From the NCBI GenBank assembly GCA_947044405.1, contig CAMRHE010000012.1, forward strand, positions 10,350,001-10,414,000: a stretch of 64,000 nt of DNA. Reading direction: 5' to 3'. This DNA is from Leptodactylus fallax. Its lineage: Eukaryota; Chordata; Amphibia; Anura; Leptodactylidae. Of the stretch, positions 25,565-37,857 are shown piece after piece. Under the pieces are notes generated by a model, which saw nothing but the letters and a program-made list of their open reading frames with translations, did no database searches and was not told the DNA's origin. Made by a program: the position numbers and the translations under genes. How positions within the stretch are numbered: position 1 is the stretch's first letter; each line of letters opens with the position of its first letter.

Positions 25565-25939
25565 TAAAGAGTAGGCTACATGTGTTTATATATTTTTTTT
25601 ATCATTTGATTTCACAGCTATACATTAATTGCTACAGAAAGTTTATGCAGTAATGAAGCAATATTAACATATATATTAACATATTGTACTAGATATATAA
25701 GATCACGCACACCGACACCTGTATCAAATCCGCAATTTCATTTTCTGATGAGTTCATGGCAATTACCCTTATGATTAAAAAAATAGCTTATGATGTGTTA
25801 AGCTTTTCCATTGTGTATGTACTTTCTTAGCTGAGCAGACAATTTGAGAGAGGGATTTTCTTAAAGTATGGAAATAGGCATACGTATACAAAAAAAGCAA
25901 AGTTTAAAATACTAAGAAAACAGGGAAGGAAAAATTATA

Positions 25940-26490
25940 ATTTGGAACAGAGGAATGGGTAGATTGGAGTACAACAAAAGATTAATAAATTGGGATTATT
26001 CAGTTTAGAAAAAAAAAGACACCTACTTGCAGACCTAATAACAATGTACAAATACATGAATGGGCAGCACAAAGAACTGTCTAATGATCTTTTTACTCCT
26101 AAGCCAGAGACAATGACAAGGGGACATCCTCTACATCTGGAGGAAAGTTTCACCAGCAACATAGATGGGAATGCTTTACTGTAAGAACAGTGAGGCTATG
26201 GAACTCATTGCCCCAGGAAGTGGTGATGGTGGATTCATTGAGCAAGTTCAAAGGGGGCTTGGTTGTCTTTCTTGAACAGAATAATATTAAGGGTTATGGG
26301 TTTTAGATTTTGTTAAGGACAAGTTGATCCAGCATTTTATACCGATTTCCAGATTGGAGTTGAGAAATAATTTTTTTCCCCTGACATAGGGCAATTGGCA
26401 TAAGCCTCATGTTTTGTTTTGTTTTTGCCTTCCTCTGGATCAACACTGTAGGGTTATAGGTTGTACTTGATGGACCTGTGTCCTCATCCA
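25940..26490 (+). pseudogene. CR1/L2-like LINE RT C-terminal fragment and 3' region
   Basis: The open stretch LGLFSLEKKRHLLADLITMY, followed by KYMNGQHKELSNDLFTPKPE and TRGHPLHLEESF, is the conserved C-terminal tail of this RT group. That tail normally continues VRLWNSLPQEVV, and the matching bases (GGCTATGGAACTCATTGCCC) follow at 26192-26211 in another frame. The remainder is degenerate 3' sequence ending near 26500. Clade assignment is inferred. Confidence 0.7.
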
Positions 26491-26499
26491 ACCTCATCT

Positions 26500-26886
26500 A
26501 ATATGTAACACACAAAAAGAAATAGGAGGCTCAGCAACCTATCCAGAAAGGAACATATGGAAGGGATATAAGATAAAGTTTGGCCCAAATTGATTGGTAG
26601 TGTCCCATGACTCGACACAATAAACCTTCTATGCTATACATTTGGTTCAGTCACATTTAAATTGTAAAAGATTCTAGAAAAAGACAGTGTGACTGGGTTA
26701 GATCAGGGACCATTTATGGGACAAAGATGCGCTAAGGCTTGGGTTGGCCCACAGGTGAACAGTTGAATCCCCCGGGGGGCCCTGAACCATGTGGACTTCC
26801 AGTTTACACTAGCCTGACTCTGTACACTCACTGTACTTCTTACAGATACTCATCATACAGCATCGGTGTAATATTGGATAGAGTAT
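26500..26886. other. No recognised feature
   Basis: Intergenic sequence between a LINE relic and a TTAA element. No supported feature is present. Confidence 0.5.
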
Positions 26887-28095
26887 TTAACCCCTTAATG
26901 ACCGGGCCATTTTTTGTTTTTGCATTTTCGTTTTTCCTCTCCACATTCCAAGAGCCATAACTTTTTCATTTTTCAGTTCACAGAGTCACATGATGGCTTA
27001 TTGTTTGCGAAACAAATTGTACTTTGTAATGTCACTATTCAATATGCTGTGCAATGTACTGGGAAGCTGGAAAAAAATTCAGAATGAGGTGCAATTGGAG
27101 AAAAACTGCATTTGCGCCAAATTCATATGGGTTTAATTTTTACACCATTCACTGTGTGGTAAAAATAACATGTTACCTGTATTCTGCGGGTCAGTACGAA
27201 CACGGCGATACCAAATTTATATAGTATTTGTAATGTTTTGATACCTTTTAAAAAATTTAAAACTTTGCTAAATAGAAAAAAAAATTTTGCGTCGCCATAT
27301 TGTGTCACCTGTAACTTTTTCGTATTTACATGTATGGAGCTGGGTAAGGCGTCTTTTTATGCGGGACAACATGACATTTTTATTGATACCACTTGGGGAA
27401 AGATCTGATGGTTTGATCACTTTTTATTCAATTTTTTATAGGAGACAAAGTGTTGAAAAAAACGCTATTTGGCCATTTTGAATTTTTTTCCCCGCTACGT
27501 CGTTCACCGTATGGGATAAATATTTTAATATTTTAATAGTTCGGGCATTTTGGAGCGCGGGGATACCTAAAGTGTTTATGCTTACTTTTGTTTATTTACT
27601 TTTATATCTGATCTAGGGAAAGGGGGGGTGATTTGAACTTTTGTGTTTTTTTAATTTTTACATACTTTTAAAACACTACACTACTGTATCGCAGTGAATA
27701 GCAAAATGCCTTCACTGCTATTAGACGATGCCTCTGGCATCGTGTAACAGCTATACTGTAATTACAGGCCTGGGAGCCTTCAATAGGCTCCCGGCTGTCA
27801 TGGCAACCAAGCGCCGCCCTCCGATGACGTTCTGGAGGGCGGCGATCTGGTAAAAATGGCGGCGCCCTTGGCGGCTCCGCAATTTAGACGCCGCGGTCAC
27901 GTTTGACCGCGGCATCTAAAGGGTTAACAGCCGCGATCGGTGCAGGCACCGATCGCTGCTGTTAGCAGCAGGTCCTGGCTGTATTATACAGCCGGCACCC
28001 GCGGTGTATGGAGAGCGCTCAGCTCCTGAGCGCGCTCCATACATCGTCATGCGACTCAGGACGTACTATTACGCCCTGGGTCATTAAGGGGTTAA
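26887..28095. mobile_element. Complete TTAA-flanked element, copy A
   Basis: TTAACCCCTTAATGACC at the left and GGTCATTAAGGGGTTAA at the right form the inverted termini and end on TTAA, the duplication used by piggyBac and Kolobok elements. The 1.2-kb body is noncoding: AT-rich on the left, and GC-rich on the right with a palindromic GCCGCGGTCACGTTTGACCGCGGC near 27890-27915. It is a nonautonomous element. Superfamily is inferred from the TTAA alone. Confidence 0.75.
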
Positions 28096-28179
28096 GAAAC
28101 TACCTAGTTTATTTTTATATAGTGTAGACACAATGGGTAGCTGAAATGATATCTAGGTGCAGAGTCAGGTCAACCAGTA

Positions 28180-28345
28180 CTTTTCCTTTTTGGAAATCTG
28201 ACTCACACTGCAGGGGCACCAATAACCAATCATCTTGTAGCATCATGCTGCTGCCTGGGGTCTGCTGCTGTGTAGGCCCATATGTTTGGTTCGCAGAGCT
28301 AAAGAGGGTCCTAGTTCAAGCCAAGAGGCAGGCAGCAGCCTACTA
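28180..28345 (-). repeat. Dispersed repeat related to 22725-22860
   Basis: It carries the inverse of the 22725 repeat (ACCAATCATCTTG, CTGCTGCTGTG, CCTAGTTCAAGCCAAG) in matching order. No coding function is seen. Confidence 0.5.
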
Positions 28346-28349
28346 GCTA

Positions 28350-28950
28350 GACCCCAGAATAAAAAGAATCAAATGTGTGTTAGATAATATTTGCAGTTGT
28401 CCATACAGTGGACCCCCAGAATTAGTTTTACTGGTGGGCCCTAGGCACCCCAGTCAGACACTGAATGCAGATCTGCAGATCTTTCATGTTGAACCATTAG
28501 GCCATCTGCAGAATCATGTAGGTATTATCTGGTATATCTGTATATTCTGTTTATCTGGCTATTGCATGATATGACTAATCTGGAATTGAGACGCTATCCA
28601 AAGATTGTATGCCCTCTTTATTTGAGCACTATCTGTAAATATTTATCTGGACACTAGATATGGCATTTCTATTAAAAAAAAATGCCAGCTCTAAGTGCAT
28701 CTGTATAAATGCACTGATCAGAATTAGACCAGAACGTAATAGACAATGTCTCCTACTATTCTCTTTTCACTCTCATCTGATCTGATCTTCCATCTTGAAT
28801 CCACAGGTATGTTTCCTCATCTGAACTAAGCAACTGCTCCCAGCATAAAATCGATCACTGCTTGTTTATTGTCACTTCTCTGTTGTTGGTATGTTTCATC
28901 CTGCTTTTTGTTTGTACTTCTGTTGAACCTTGAAGATGGCACCTCTATCC
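28350..28950. other. No recognised feature
   Basis: Unassigned sequence between a dispersed repeat and the DIRS-like relic. Confidence 0.45.
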
Positions 28951-28959
28951 TCTGTGTTA

Positions 28960-29722
28960 GATGGTCTTGAACCCCCCCACATTTCTCACCTGATCCTTCC
29001 CTCTATGATTCAACTTCCATTATCCCACATGTATCTCCACCTCTGTTGTGTCTAGAAGATCCATGTGTCTAGACGAACCAATCAGGAAAGATCTTCTATT
29101 CCAAGGTCCTCTCTACCATCCAAATCTTTATTGGCTCCATCTATCAGCCTGGACCCTGAAGGGCCACTCTTAAGGTTCAAGGGCCTTTCAGATAGTGTTG
29201 TACATACCCTAAAGCCCATCATAAGCCTGTTACCTCAACTATTTATGAACAGATTTGGAAGAGGCATCCCTGTATCCAGCAGATTCCTGATTTCTTACAC
29301 GCAGGGTTTGATTTAGGATTAAAATCAAGTATTCTAAAGGTTTACATCTCTGGCCAACCATAAATGGATTATTAAATTGATTAAAACAGTTTCCAGACTT
29401 AGACCTTCAATCCATCTGGCTACTCCTCAGTGGGATCTTGCATTAGTCATCTATGCCTTATCAAAGCCTCCTTTTGAATCTTTGGAAAACCTATTGCATA
29501 AAACAACCTTCTTAATGGTTATTACCTCAGTCAGAAGGTAAAGTGAATTCCAGGCTCTAACTATCTATCTATCTAAAGACCTCTATTACGGAATCACTGA
29601 TGATAGATTTTCAAATTGGATCCAAAATGTTTTACCTAAAGTGGTTTCGGATTTCCAAAGGAATCAAGAGATAATTCTTCCATTCTTCTGTGAGAATCCA
29701 AAGTCAGATAAAGAGAAGGAAT
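28960..29722 (+). pseudogene. DIRS-like tyrosine recombinase relic
   Basis: Across several broken frames the translation gives DLGLKSSILKVYIS, then VSRLRPSIHLATPQWDLALV, IYALSKPPFESLENLLHKTT and FLMVITSVRR followed by a stop and SEFQAL. It ends with PKVVSDFQRNQEIILPFFCE. This order matches the tyrosine recombinase of DIRS-type retrotransposons, where ITSxRRVSELQAL holds the first catalytic Arg. Multiple stops and frame changes make it a relic. It is cut at 29723 by LTR-like sequence. Confidence 0.7.
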
Positions 29723-29723
29723 G

Positions 29724-30385
29724 TGTTAGGGGGATGGTCTGGGCTGGCAAAGGTTAACCTTTGTCTGTCTGGAGTCTGTGGTTTGGGAGGGATTTTTCCC
29801 TAAGATTCTGCCCCACCCTCTGGTGTGCTATATAAGCTGGGGGTTTGCTCCAGTCCCTTGCTGGTTATACTTCTGTGATCTGCGCTTCTACTGTTTGTTT
29901 GATTCTGAAACTTGGCTTGTGTGATATCCCTTTGTCTGTGGATTCTGTCGTGTCTATTTACCTCCTGTTACTGACCTCTAGGCTTTGTCTGATTCCTCTC
30001 CCGATACTTTATTTGGCTCAATCTCCCTGTCCTGATTTATGACCTCTGGCTTAGTCTGACTACCCTCTTGCCTACAGTTAGTGTGTCTGTGTGTTAGTGT
30101 TAGTCAGTGTCTGGGTACTGTGTCCCTGAGTCTCTGCTAGGATGAATTCCGAGGGTCTCTATTTACGTACCCTGTGAGGCGTCCTCTTATCAGAGGAAAA
30201 CTCTGGCGCTAGGCAGGTGTAGTTAGGGCAAGTGATAGGGATAGTTACCCCGCAATCGTCCACCAGCCTAGTTTGCTTTGCAGTTCACTTATTTTTTTCT
30301 GTTTGTGTTTATTTTGCATGCTTAAATAAACCACTTTGTTTTAAACGTTTGTTTGATACTATTCTGTTTGGAGACAGACACAACA
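29724..30385 (+). mobile_element. Probable solo LTR
   Basis: The block opens TGTTAGGGGGATGG and can be closed at CACAACA, giving TGTT...AACA ends. It contains a TATA box (GCTATATAAGC at about 29827-29837) and an AATAAA at 30325-30330, arranged as in an LTR with promoter then polyadenylation signal. A clean target duplication is not visible next to these ends, and GAAGGAAT at 29715-29722 and 30390-30397 may be chance because the right copy matches satellite consensus. No internal retroviral coding sequence is present. Confidence 0.5.
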
Positions 30386-30399
30386 GATTGAAGGAATTT

Positions 30400-30582
30400 A
30401 TCCAGGGGTATTATAAACATTTTTAACCCCCAAGTGTTACATTTATTTATTTTCCAGAAATGAATATGCAGGTGAAGGTGAAATATTTTCTCCAGTAATA
30501 TGTCATTTAAGTGGCCAATATGTTGTGCCCAGCTTGTGTCAGAGAGGAACTCTACAAAAGCTCTTGTGCCTGGGATAACAGC
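30400..30582 (+). repeat. Satellite-family fragment
   Basis: ATTTATCCAGGGGTATTATA, CATTTTTAACCC and AATATGTTGTGCCCAGCTTG match the order seen at 36650-36810. It is a displaced piece of the 33203-37500 repeat. Confidence 0.6.
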
Positions 30583-31912
30583 TTAAAGGGGTATTCCCAT
30601 GAACATAATCATATATATATTTGTAGATAATTAAAAGTTAAACATTTTTGCAAATATAAGTAGTTAAAAATTCTGCATTGTTTAAAAGATTTTCTCTAAC
30701 TATCTCAGTGGTGATAGTCTGCTGTCTTGATTGGTTGCCAATGGACATGACCACGGATGCAGAAACTTTCTATGGTCTGGGACTTGCCAGGTATCCAGCC
30801 TTGATTTTCTTATTGTAGCTGGGTTATCCGGCAGGAACAGTATATGTATCAGAAGTAGAGAGGAGCGAAGTATTCAAAAATTCGATTTGGCAACTTCGCC
30901 GAATTTCGCAATACGATTCTATTTGATCCGAATGAAATTGCGGAAAATCGTGTAACAAAACAGCTATTTATAGGCTACAGAGAGCTGGGGTGGGCGGCAA
31001 AATGGCGGAACCCCTTGGAACCCTGCTCCATAACCGATCGGGGGTTTTAACACCTTGGATGTAGCGGTCAAACATGCTATGGGTGCTCGCGAAGGAGTTA
31101 AAGGGATGTGACATCACAGGGCCGGCTGCTGATTGGCTGCACGCATGGCATTGTGGGTGATCCTGCATTCCCAGAGCTCCTAGCCCCATGTCCTAATATG
31201 TACAGCAGCCATTTTGAACTAAATGCGAATCGTTACCACGAAGCGTGAGGAAATTTGGATTCAATGCGAATCGAATATTTCCTGAAATTCGGATCGAATT
31301 CCACTTCTGCAGCTTCGATTCGCTCATCTCTAATCAGAAGATAACCTTCATTTCACACAAAACTGACTCCAATCCTATGTAAACAGTCTCAGTGTCTTAT
31401 AAATCCTATGTAGGGTTGAGAGAGCAGTAGAGCCTCAGACAAGGAAAGCATGAGTGTCATAACTAGCACATTTGCAGATAATTAAAAGTTAGACATTTTT
31501 GCAAATATAAGTAGTTAAAAATTCTGCAGAGTTCTAAAGATTTTCTCTAACCATCTTAGTGGCGACAGTCTGTTGTCTTGATCGATTACCAATGGATACG
31601 ACCGTGAATACAGGAACTTTCCGTGGTCTGGGACTTGTCAAAAACCTAGCCATGACAGGGACACTACATGTATGAAAAGATATTCCGGTCACAATAAGGA
31701 AATAATAGATGATTTTCTGACGTTAGAAAGTTTCTTCATTCATGGTCGTATCCACTGGCAACTGATCAAGACAACAACTTGTGATCACAAGATATTTAGA
31801 GAAAATCTTTAAAACTCTGCAAAATGTTTAATTACTTATATTTGCAAATATGTTTAACTTTTAAATATCTACAAATTTAAAAATGGTTATGCTCGTGGGA
31901 ATACCCCTTTAA
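30583..31912. mobile_element. TTAA foldback element containing a hAT MITE
   Basis: The termini TTAAAGGGGTATTCCCA and GGGAATACCCCTTTAA end on TTAA. The left arm (30587-30800) recurs as a direct copy at about 31465-31680 and as an inverted copy at 31690-31908, for example GCAAATATAAGTAGTTAAAA against TAATTACTTATATTTGCAAA. The direct copy suggests two adjacent copies or a duplicated arm. The hAT MITE at 30856-31332 is nested inside. Confidence 0.75.
30856..31332. mobile_element. hAT MITE with 8-bp target duplication
   Basis: ATCAGAAG at 30848-30855 and 31333-31340 flanks a 477-bp element with ends TAGAGAGGAGCGAA and TTCGCTCATCTCTA. Its right arm, read in reverse, follows the first ~230 bp of the large hAT copy at 56392 through AGGACAxGGGGC, GGATCACCCACAATGCCATG and CCGGCCCTGTGATGTCAC. 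Its left arm resembles the 3' end of hAT copy 1 (7200-7346). It is therefore an internal-deletion derivative of that family. No coding capacity. Confidence 0.9.
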
Positions 31913-32263
31913 CAGTTCCCGAAGTGTGTGTTTCTTCTAATACTAGCTGGGTGCAACATATTGGGCACTGAAATGGCATATCCCTGGAAAAATTGCAATT
32001 TTCACTTATCAGCTGCACATTCTTTTCTGGAAACGAAATGAATCCACCACTCAAGGGTTAAAAATGCTTGCTATGCCACTTAAATAAATCCTTTGAGGAT
32101 TCCAAAACAGAGTCACGTGTATATGGATTCGACTTTACTGGCAATTCAGGGGTTTTGAAAAAGTGGCATGATGTCCTAAAAACCAAACTGTGCATCAAAA
32201 TCCAAATAGTACTCCTTCCCTTCTGTGCTCAGTAGTGTGCCCAAATAGTAGTTTATATCAACA
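31913..32263 (+). repeat. Satellite-family fragment
   Basis: GTGCAACATATTGGGCACTG, AAATTGCAATTTTCACTTAT and ACTCAAGGGTTAAAAATGCT belong to the same repeat as 36680-37000. It ends at the Tc1-like copy B. Confidence 0.55.
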
Positions 32264-33202
<939 letters not shown>

Positions 33203-34496
33203 TGGCATGGAAGCTGAAATAGCATATCTGGGAACATTTTAATTTTGCATCATCCACTAACATATTCACAAAGGGTTAAAGGAAAAAAATGCATCTCACA
33301 GTTTGTTATGAAATTTCTCTCAAGCACAGAAATACCCCACATTTGGGTGTAAACTGATGTTTGGGCGAAGAGCAGTGCACAGAAGGGAAGGAGCAACACT
33401 GGGTGTTTGAAAAGCAGATTTAGCTGGAATAGTTTTAAAGGTGCCATGTTTCATTTGCAGAGCCCCTAGAGTACCAATACAATGAAAACCCCAAAAGTGA
33501 CCTCATTTTGGAAACTACATCCCTGACAGAATTCATCAAGGGGTATAGTGAGCATTTTGACCCAACAACCTTTTCACAAATTTTATTAATATTGGGATGT
33601 GTAAATGAAAAATTACTAAAATGTCACTTTATCCCCAAAGTTTTCATTTTCACAAGGGGTTAAAGGAGAAAAAGCACCCCACAGTTTGTTAAGCAATTAC
33701 TCCTGAAAACGGAAATACCCCATATGTGGTTGTAATTTGCTGTATGGGTACATGGTGAGGCTTGGAATGGAAAGAGCGATATTTAGCTTTTGGAGGGCAG
33801 ATTTTGCTGGAATAGTTTTCGGGTGCCATGTCGGATTTGCAGAGCCCTAAAAGTACCAATATAATGGAAACCCCCAAAAGTGACCCCGTTTTGGAAACTA
33901 CACCCCTCATAGAACATATCAAGGTATATAATTAGCAGTTTGACCCTACAGCTGTTTCATTGATTTTAACAACATTGGGACATGAAAATGAAAAATTACT
34001 TTTTTCCAATAAACCGTCAATTTAGTCCCAAATTTTTCATTTTCACAAGAGGATAAAGGAGAAAAAGCATCCCACAGTTTGTTGCACAATTTCTCCTGAA
34101 CACGACAATAGCCTATATGTGGTTGTAAACCACTGTATAGGTACATGGCGGGGCTTGGAATGGAGAGATCACTATTAGGCTTTTGGAGGGCAGATTTTGC
34201 TGGAATAGTTTTCAGGTGCCATGTCGCATTTGCAGAGCCCCTAGAGTACCAATACAATGAAAACCCCCAAAAAGTGACCCCATTTTAGAAACTACACCCC
34301 TCAAGGAATTTATCAAGGGGTATTATCATTTTGAGCCCAAGAGTGCTTCCCAAAAATGAATGTACGAAGTGAGAATTTAAATTTTTAAAGAAATATGCCA
34401 TTTCGGTGCTCAATACATTGGCCCAGTTTGTATCATCAGAGACATGCACTCCTAAAACTATTAAGTGGGCTATCCTGGGTACAAAGAAATTGTATA
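33203..34496 (+). repeat. ~390-bp quasi-tandem satellite, left block
   Basis: The landmark GCAxCxCACAGTTTGTT recurs at 33291, 33674 and 34067, giving spacings of 383 and 393 bp. Each unit also carries TTTTCATTTTCACAAGGGG, a CCCCATATGTGGTTGTAA-like phrase, GGTGCCATGTCG(G/C)ATTTGC, and GTGACCCC(A/G)TTTTGGAAACTAC. No coding sequence. Confidence 0.8.
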
Positions 34497-36126
34497 CAGT
34501 ACAGACCAAAAGTTTGGACACACCTTCTCATTCCAAGAGTTTTCTGTATTTTCATGACTATAAAAATTGTAGATTCACACTGAAGGCATCAAAACTATGA
34601 ATTAACACATGTGGAATTATATACTTAACAAAAAAGCGTGAAACAACTGAAAATATGTCTTATATTCTAGGTTCTTCAAAGTAGCCACCTTTTGCTTTGA
34701 TTACTGCTTTGCACACTCTTGGCATTCTCTTGATGAGCTTCAAGAGGTAGTCACCTGAAATGGTTTTCACTTCACAGGTGTGCCCTCTCAGGTTTAATAA
34801 GTGGGATTTCTTGCCTTATAAATGGGGTTGGGACCATCAGTTGTGTTGTTCAGAAGTCAGGTGGATACACAGCTGATAGTCCTACTGAATGGAATGTTAG
34901 AATTTGTATTATGGCAAGAAAAAAGCAGCTAAGTAAAGAAAAACGAGTGGCCATCATTACTTTAAGAAATGAAGGTCATTCAGTCCGAAAAATTGGGAAA
35001 ACTTTGAAAGTGTCCCCAAGTGCAGTGGCCAAAACCATCAAGCGCTACAAAGAAACTGGCTTACATGAGGACCACCCCAGGAAAGGAAGACCAAGAGTCA
35101 CCTCTGCTGCGGAGGATAAGTTCATCCGAGTCACCAGCCTCACAAATCACAGGTTAACAGCAGCTCAGATTAGAGACCAGGTCAATGCCACACAGAGTTC
35201 TAGCAGCAGACACATCTCTACAACAACTGTTAAGAGGAGACTGTGTGCAGCAGGCCTTCATGGTAAAATAGCTGCTAGGAAACCACTGCTAAGGACAGGC
35301 AACAAGCACAAGAGACTTGTTTGGGCTAAAGAACACAAGAAATGGACATTAGACCTGTGGAAATCTGTGCTTTGGTCTGATGAGTCCAAATTTGAGATCT
35401 TTGGTTCCAACCACCGTGTCTTTGTGCGACGCAGAAAAGGTGAACGAATGGACTCTACATGCCTGGTTCCCACCGTGAAGCATGGAGGAGGAGGTGTGAT
35501 GGTGTGGGGGTGCTTTGCTGGTGACACTGTTGGGGATTTATTCAAAATTGAAGGAATACTGAACCAGCATGGTTACCACAGCATCTTGTAGCGGCATGCT
35601 ATTCCATCCGGTTTGCGTTTAGTGGGACCATCATTTATTTTTCAACAGGACAATGACCCCAAACACACCTCCAGACTGTGTAAGGGCTATTTGACCAAGA
35701 AGGAGAGTGATGGGGTGCTACGCCAGATGACCTGGCCTCCACAGTCACCAGACCTGAACCCAATCAAGATGGTTTGGGGTGAGCTGGACCGCAGAGTGAA
35801 GGCAAAAGGGCCAACAAGTGCTAAGCATCTCTGGGAACTCCTTCAAGCCTGTTGGAAGACCATTTCAGGTGACTACCTCTTGAAGCTCATCAAGAGAATG
35901 CCAAGAGTGTGCAAAGCAGTAATCAAAGCAAAAGGTGGCTACTTTGAAGAACCTAGAATATAAGACATATTTTCAGTTGTTTCACACTTTTTTGCTAAGT
36001 ATATAATTCCACATGTGTTAATTCATAGTTTTGATGCCTTCAGTGTGAATCTACAATTTTTATAGTCATGAAAATACAGAAAACTCTTGGAATGAGAAGG
36101 TGTGTCCAAACTTTTGGTCTGTACTG
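34497..36126 (+). mobile_element. Tc1-like DD38E (Intruder-type) transposon
   Basis: The terminal inverted repeat opens CAGTACAGACCAAAAGTTTG and closes CAAACTTTTGGTCTGTACTG, extending inward through the CATGACTATAAAAATTGTAG block. TA precedes the left end, and AA follows the right end where TA is expected. The element is complete in structure (about 1.63 kb) and interrupts a satellite unit. The transposase is described separately. Confidence 0.9.
34911..35963 (+). pseudogene. Tc1-like DD38E transposase with one nonsense codon and a lost catalytic Glu
   Basis: A single frame of 350 codons starts with ARKKQLSKEKRVAIITLRNE. It contains a helix-turn-helix (GHSVRKIGKTLKVSPSAVAK) and a second DNA-binding part with a GRPR-like hook (RKGRPRVTSAAED). 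The first catalytic Asp lies in LWSDESKFEIFG and the second in [11 protein letters not shown]. After the second Asp 38 residues separate it from the NPIK position, the spacing of the DD38E Intruder group rather than DD34E. That position should be Glu and is Lys. An in-frame TAG at 35589-35591 follows HGYHSIL. Otherwise the frame is intact, so the copy is fairly young. Confidence 0.88.
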
Positions 36127-37500
36127 AATGTGTGTGTAAACTGCTGCTTGGTGACACAGCAGGGCTCAAAAGGGAAGGGGCAGTGCGCTTTTTAGATTTT
36201 GTAGTACAGATTTGGAGGTACTTTCTGGATGCCATGTTGTTTTTGCAGTGCCCTGGAGGTGCCAGTAAATTGGAATTCCCCAAGAAGTGACCCCATTTTG
36301 TAGGGACAATTTTAGAGTCTCTACAAATGTGACCTGGCGTCCAAAAACCAACAATTTAAATCAGCGGTCCAAAAGCACGTAGCACTACTTCACATCTGCA
36401 CCCTCCTGTGTGACCAAGCGGCAGTTTATGCCCACATGTATGACACTGTTGTACCCAGGATAACTTAAAAATGTCATATGTGGGTATAAGCTGCTGCTTG
36501 GGCACTGCCGGGGACAGTAGGGAAGGTGCAGTATTTTGGTTTTTGGAGTATAGTTTGTTTTTTGGACGTCATGCCACTTTTGCAAAGTCCCTGAATTGGC
36601 AGTAAAGTGGAACCCTCAGACACATAACCCCATTTTGGAAAGTAGACCCCTCAAGGGATTCATCAAGTGGTGTAGTGAGCATTTTTAACCCTTGAGCGCT
36701 GCATTCATTTAATTTACAGAAAGGAATGCGCAGCTGATAATGAAAAGTGAAAATTGCAATTTTTCCATAGATATGCCATTTCAGTGCCCGATATGTTGTG
36801 CCCAACTTGTGTCAGCAGAGACACACACTCCAAAAACTGTTAAGCGGGTATCCCGGGCACAACAGCTTTTGGAGCATTCATCTCTGATACAAGCCGGGCA
36901 CAACATATTTACGCCATTTTTACCTTTCACCATCAGTTGTGCATTCATTTCTTGAAAATTAATTAATGCAACACTTGGGGTTAAAAATGCTACTTTCCTT
37001 CTGTGCTTGGCTGTGCCCAAACAGCAGTTTATAAAGTACGTTATCCTGGGTACACCAGTGTCATACATGTGGGCATAAACTGCAGTTTGGGCACACAGCA
37101 GGGCGCAGAAGGGAAGTAGCGCTTTCTGGCTTTTGGAATGAAGATTTAGATGTTTGGTATCTGGATGCCATGTCATGTTTGCAGAACCTCTACATTAACA
37201 GCAAAGTGGAATACCCTAGGGAGTGACCCCATTTTGAAAACTGCACCCCTCAAAAAATGCATCAAAGGGTGTAGTGAGCATTAGTATCCCAAACATGAAA
37301 GCACAGCGGATAGTGAAGAGTGAATATGTAAGCTGTGTTGAGTACATTGGGAACACCAAATTACTTACTAGTTCCCCAGTAGCTCCTATGATTGGCAGGG
37401 TCAATTCTGGTGTCTTTTCCCTTGTAAGCTCTAAATCTGAGGTGTACCCTGATATACTGTTGCACAGCTTATACATTCCCTTCCTGCCACAGCCAGTTGT
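36127..37500 (+). repeat. Satellite block right of the Tc1 insertion
   Basis: Units continue with the phrases TAAACTGC(T/A)G(C/T)TTGGG, GGATGCCATGT, CAGTAAAGTGGAAxxCC, AAGTGACCCCATTTT, and CATTTTTAACCCTTGAGCGC. Spacing is less regular than on the left. The sequence at the insertion edge (TGTGTGTAAACTGCTGCTTG) continues the phrase broken at 34490. Confidence 0.75.
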
Positions 37501-37539
37501 GTTCTAATGATTTGTTGATTTTTGGGGTTTTTGTTTTCA

Positions 37540-37857
37540 CATTGTCCCATTGTGCAAGCTATATATTTTTTTATTTTTCTGGTGATGTAGCCATATGAGG
37601 GCTTGTTTTTTGTGGTATGAGATGTTTTTTTGTAATGACAACACTTTTGGGAGCTTATAACTTATTGACTTAATTTTATTAACTCTTTCTTGGTGGATTA
37701 AAAAAAAAACATCAATTCTGTATTTGGTATTGCTTTTTACCTTTTCATTTTTTTCCACGAAATGTACAGCATAAGTAACATTTTACCTTTATTCTGTGGG
37801 TCGGTACGATTACGGTGATACCCAATTTATATTGGGTTTTTTTTTATGCGTTACTCG
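37540..37857 (+). mobile_element. Fragment of the TTAA-flanked AT-rich element family
   Basis: AGCCATATGAGGGCTTGTTT and ATTCTGTGGGTCGGTACGAT with GGTGATACCCAATTTATA match the interior of the 26887 element in order. Ends are missing. It abuts the hAT MITE at 37858. Confidence 0.6.

Noticed and set aside
29715..30397. 8-bp target duplication GAAGGAAT around the LTR-like block
   Set aside because: The right copy is part of the satellite consensus (AAGGAATTTATCAAGGGGT at 34303), so the match is probably chance and the LTR ends do not abut it.
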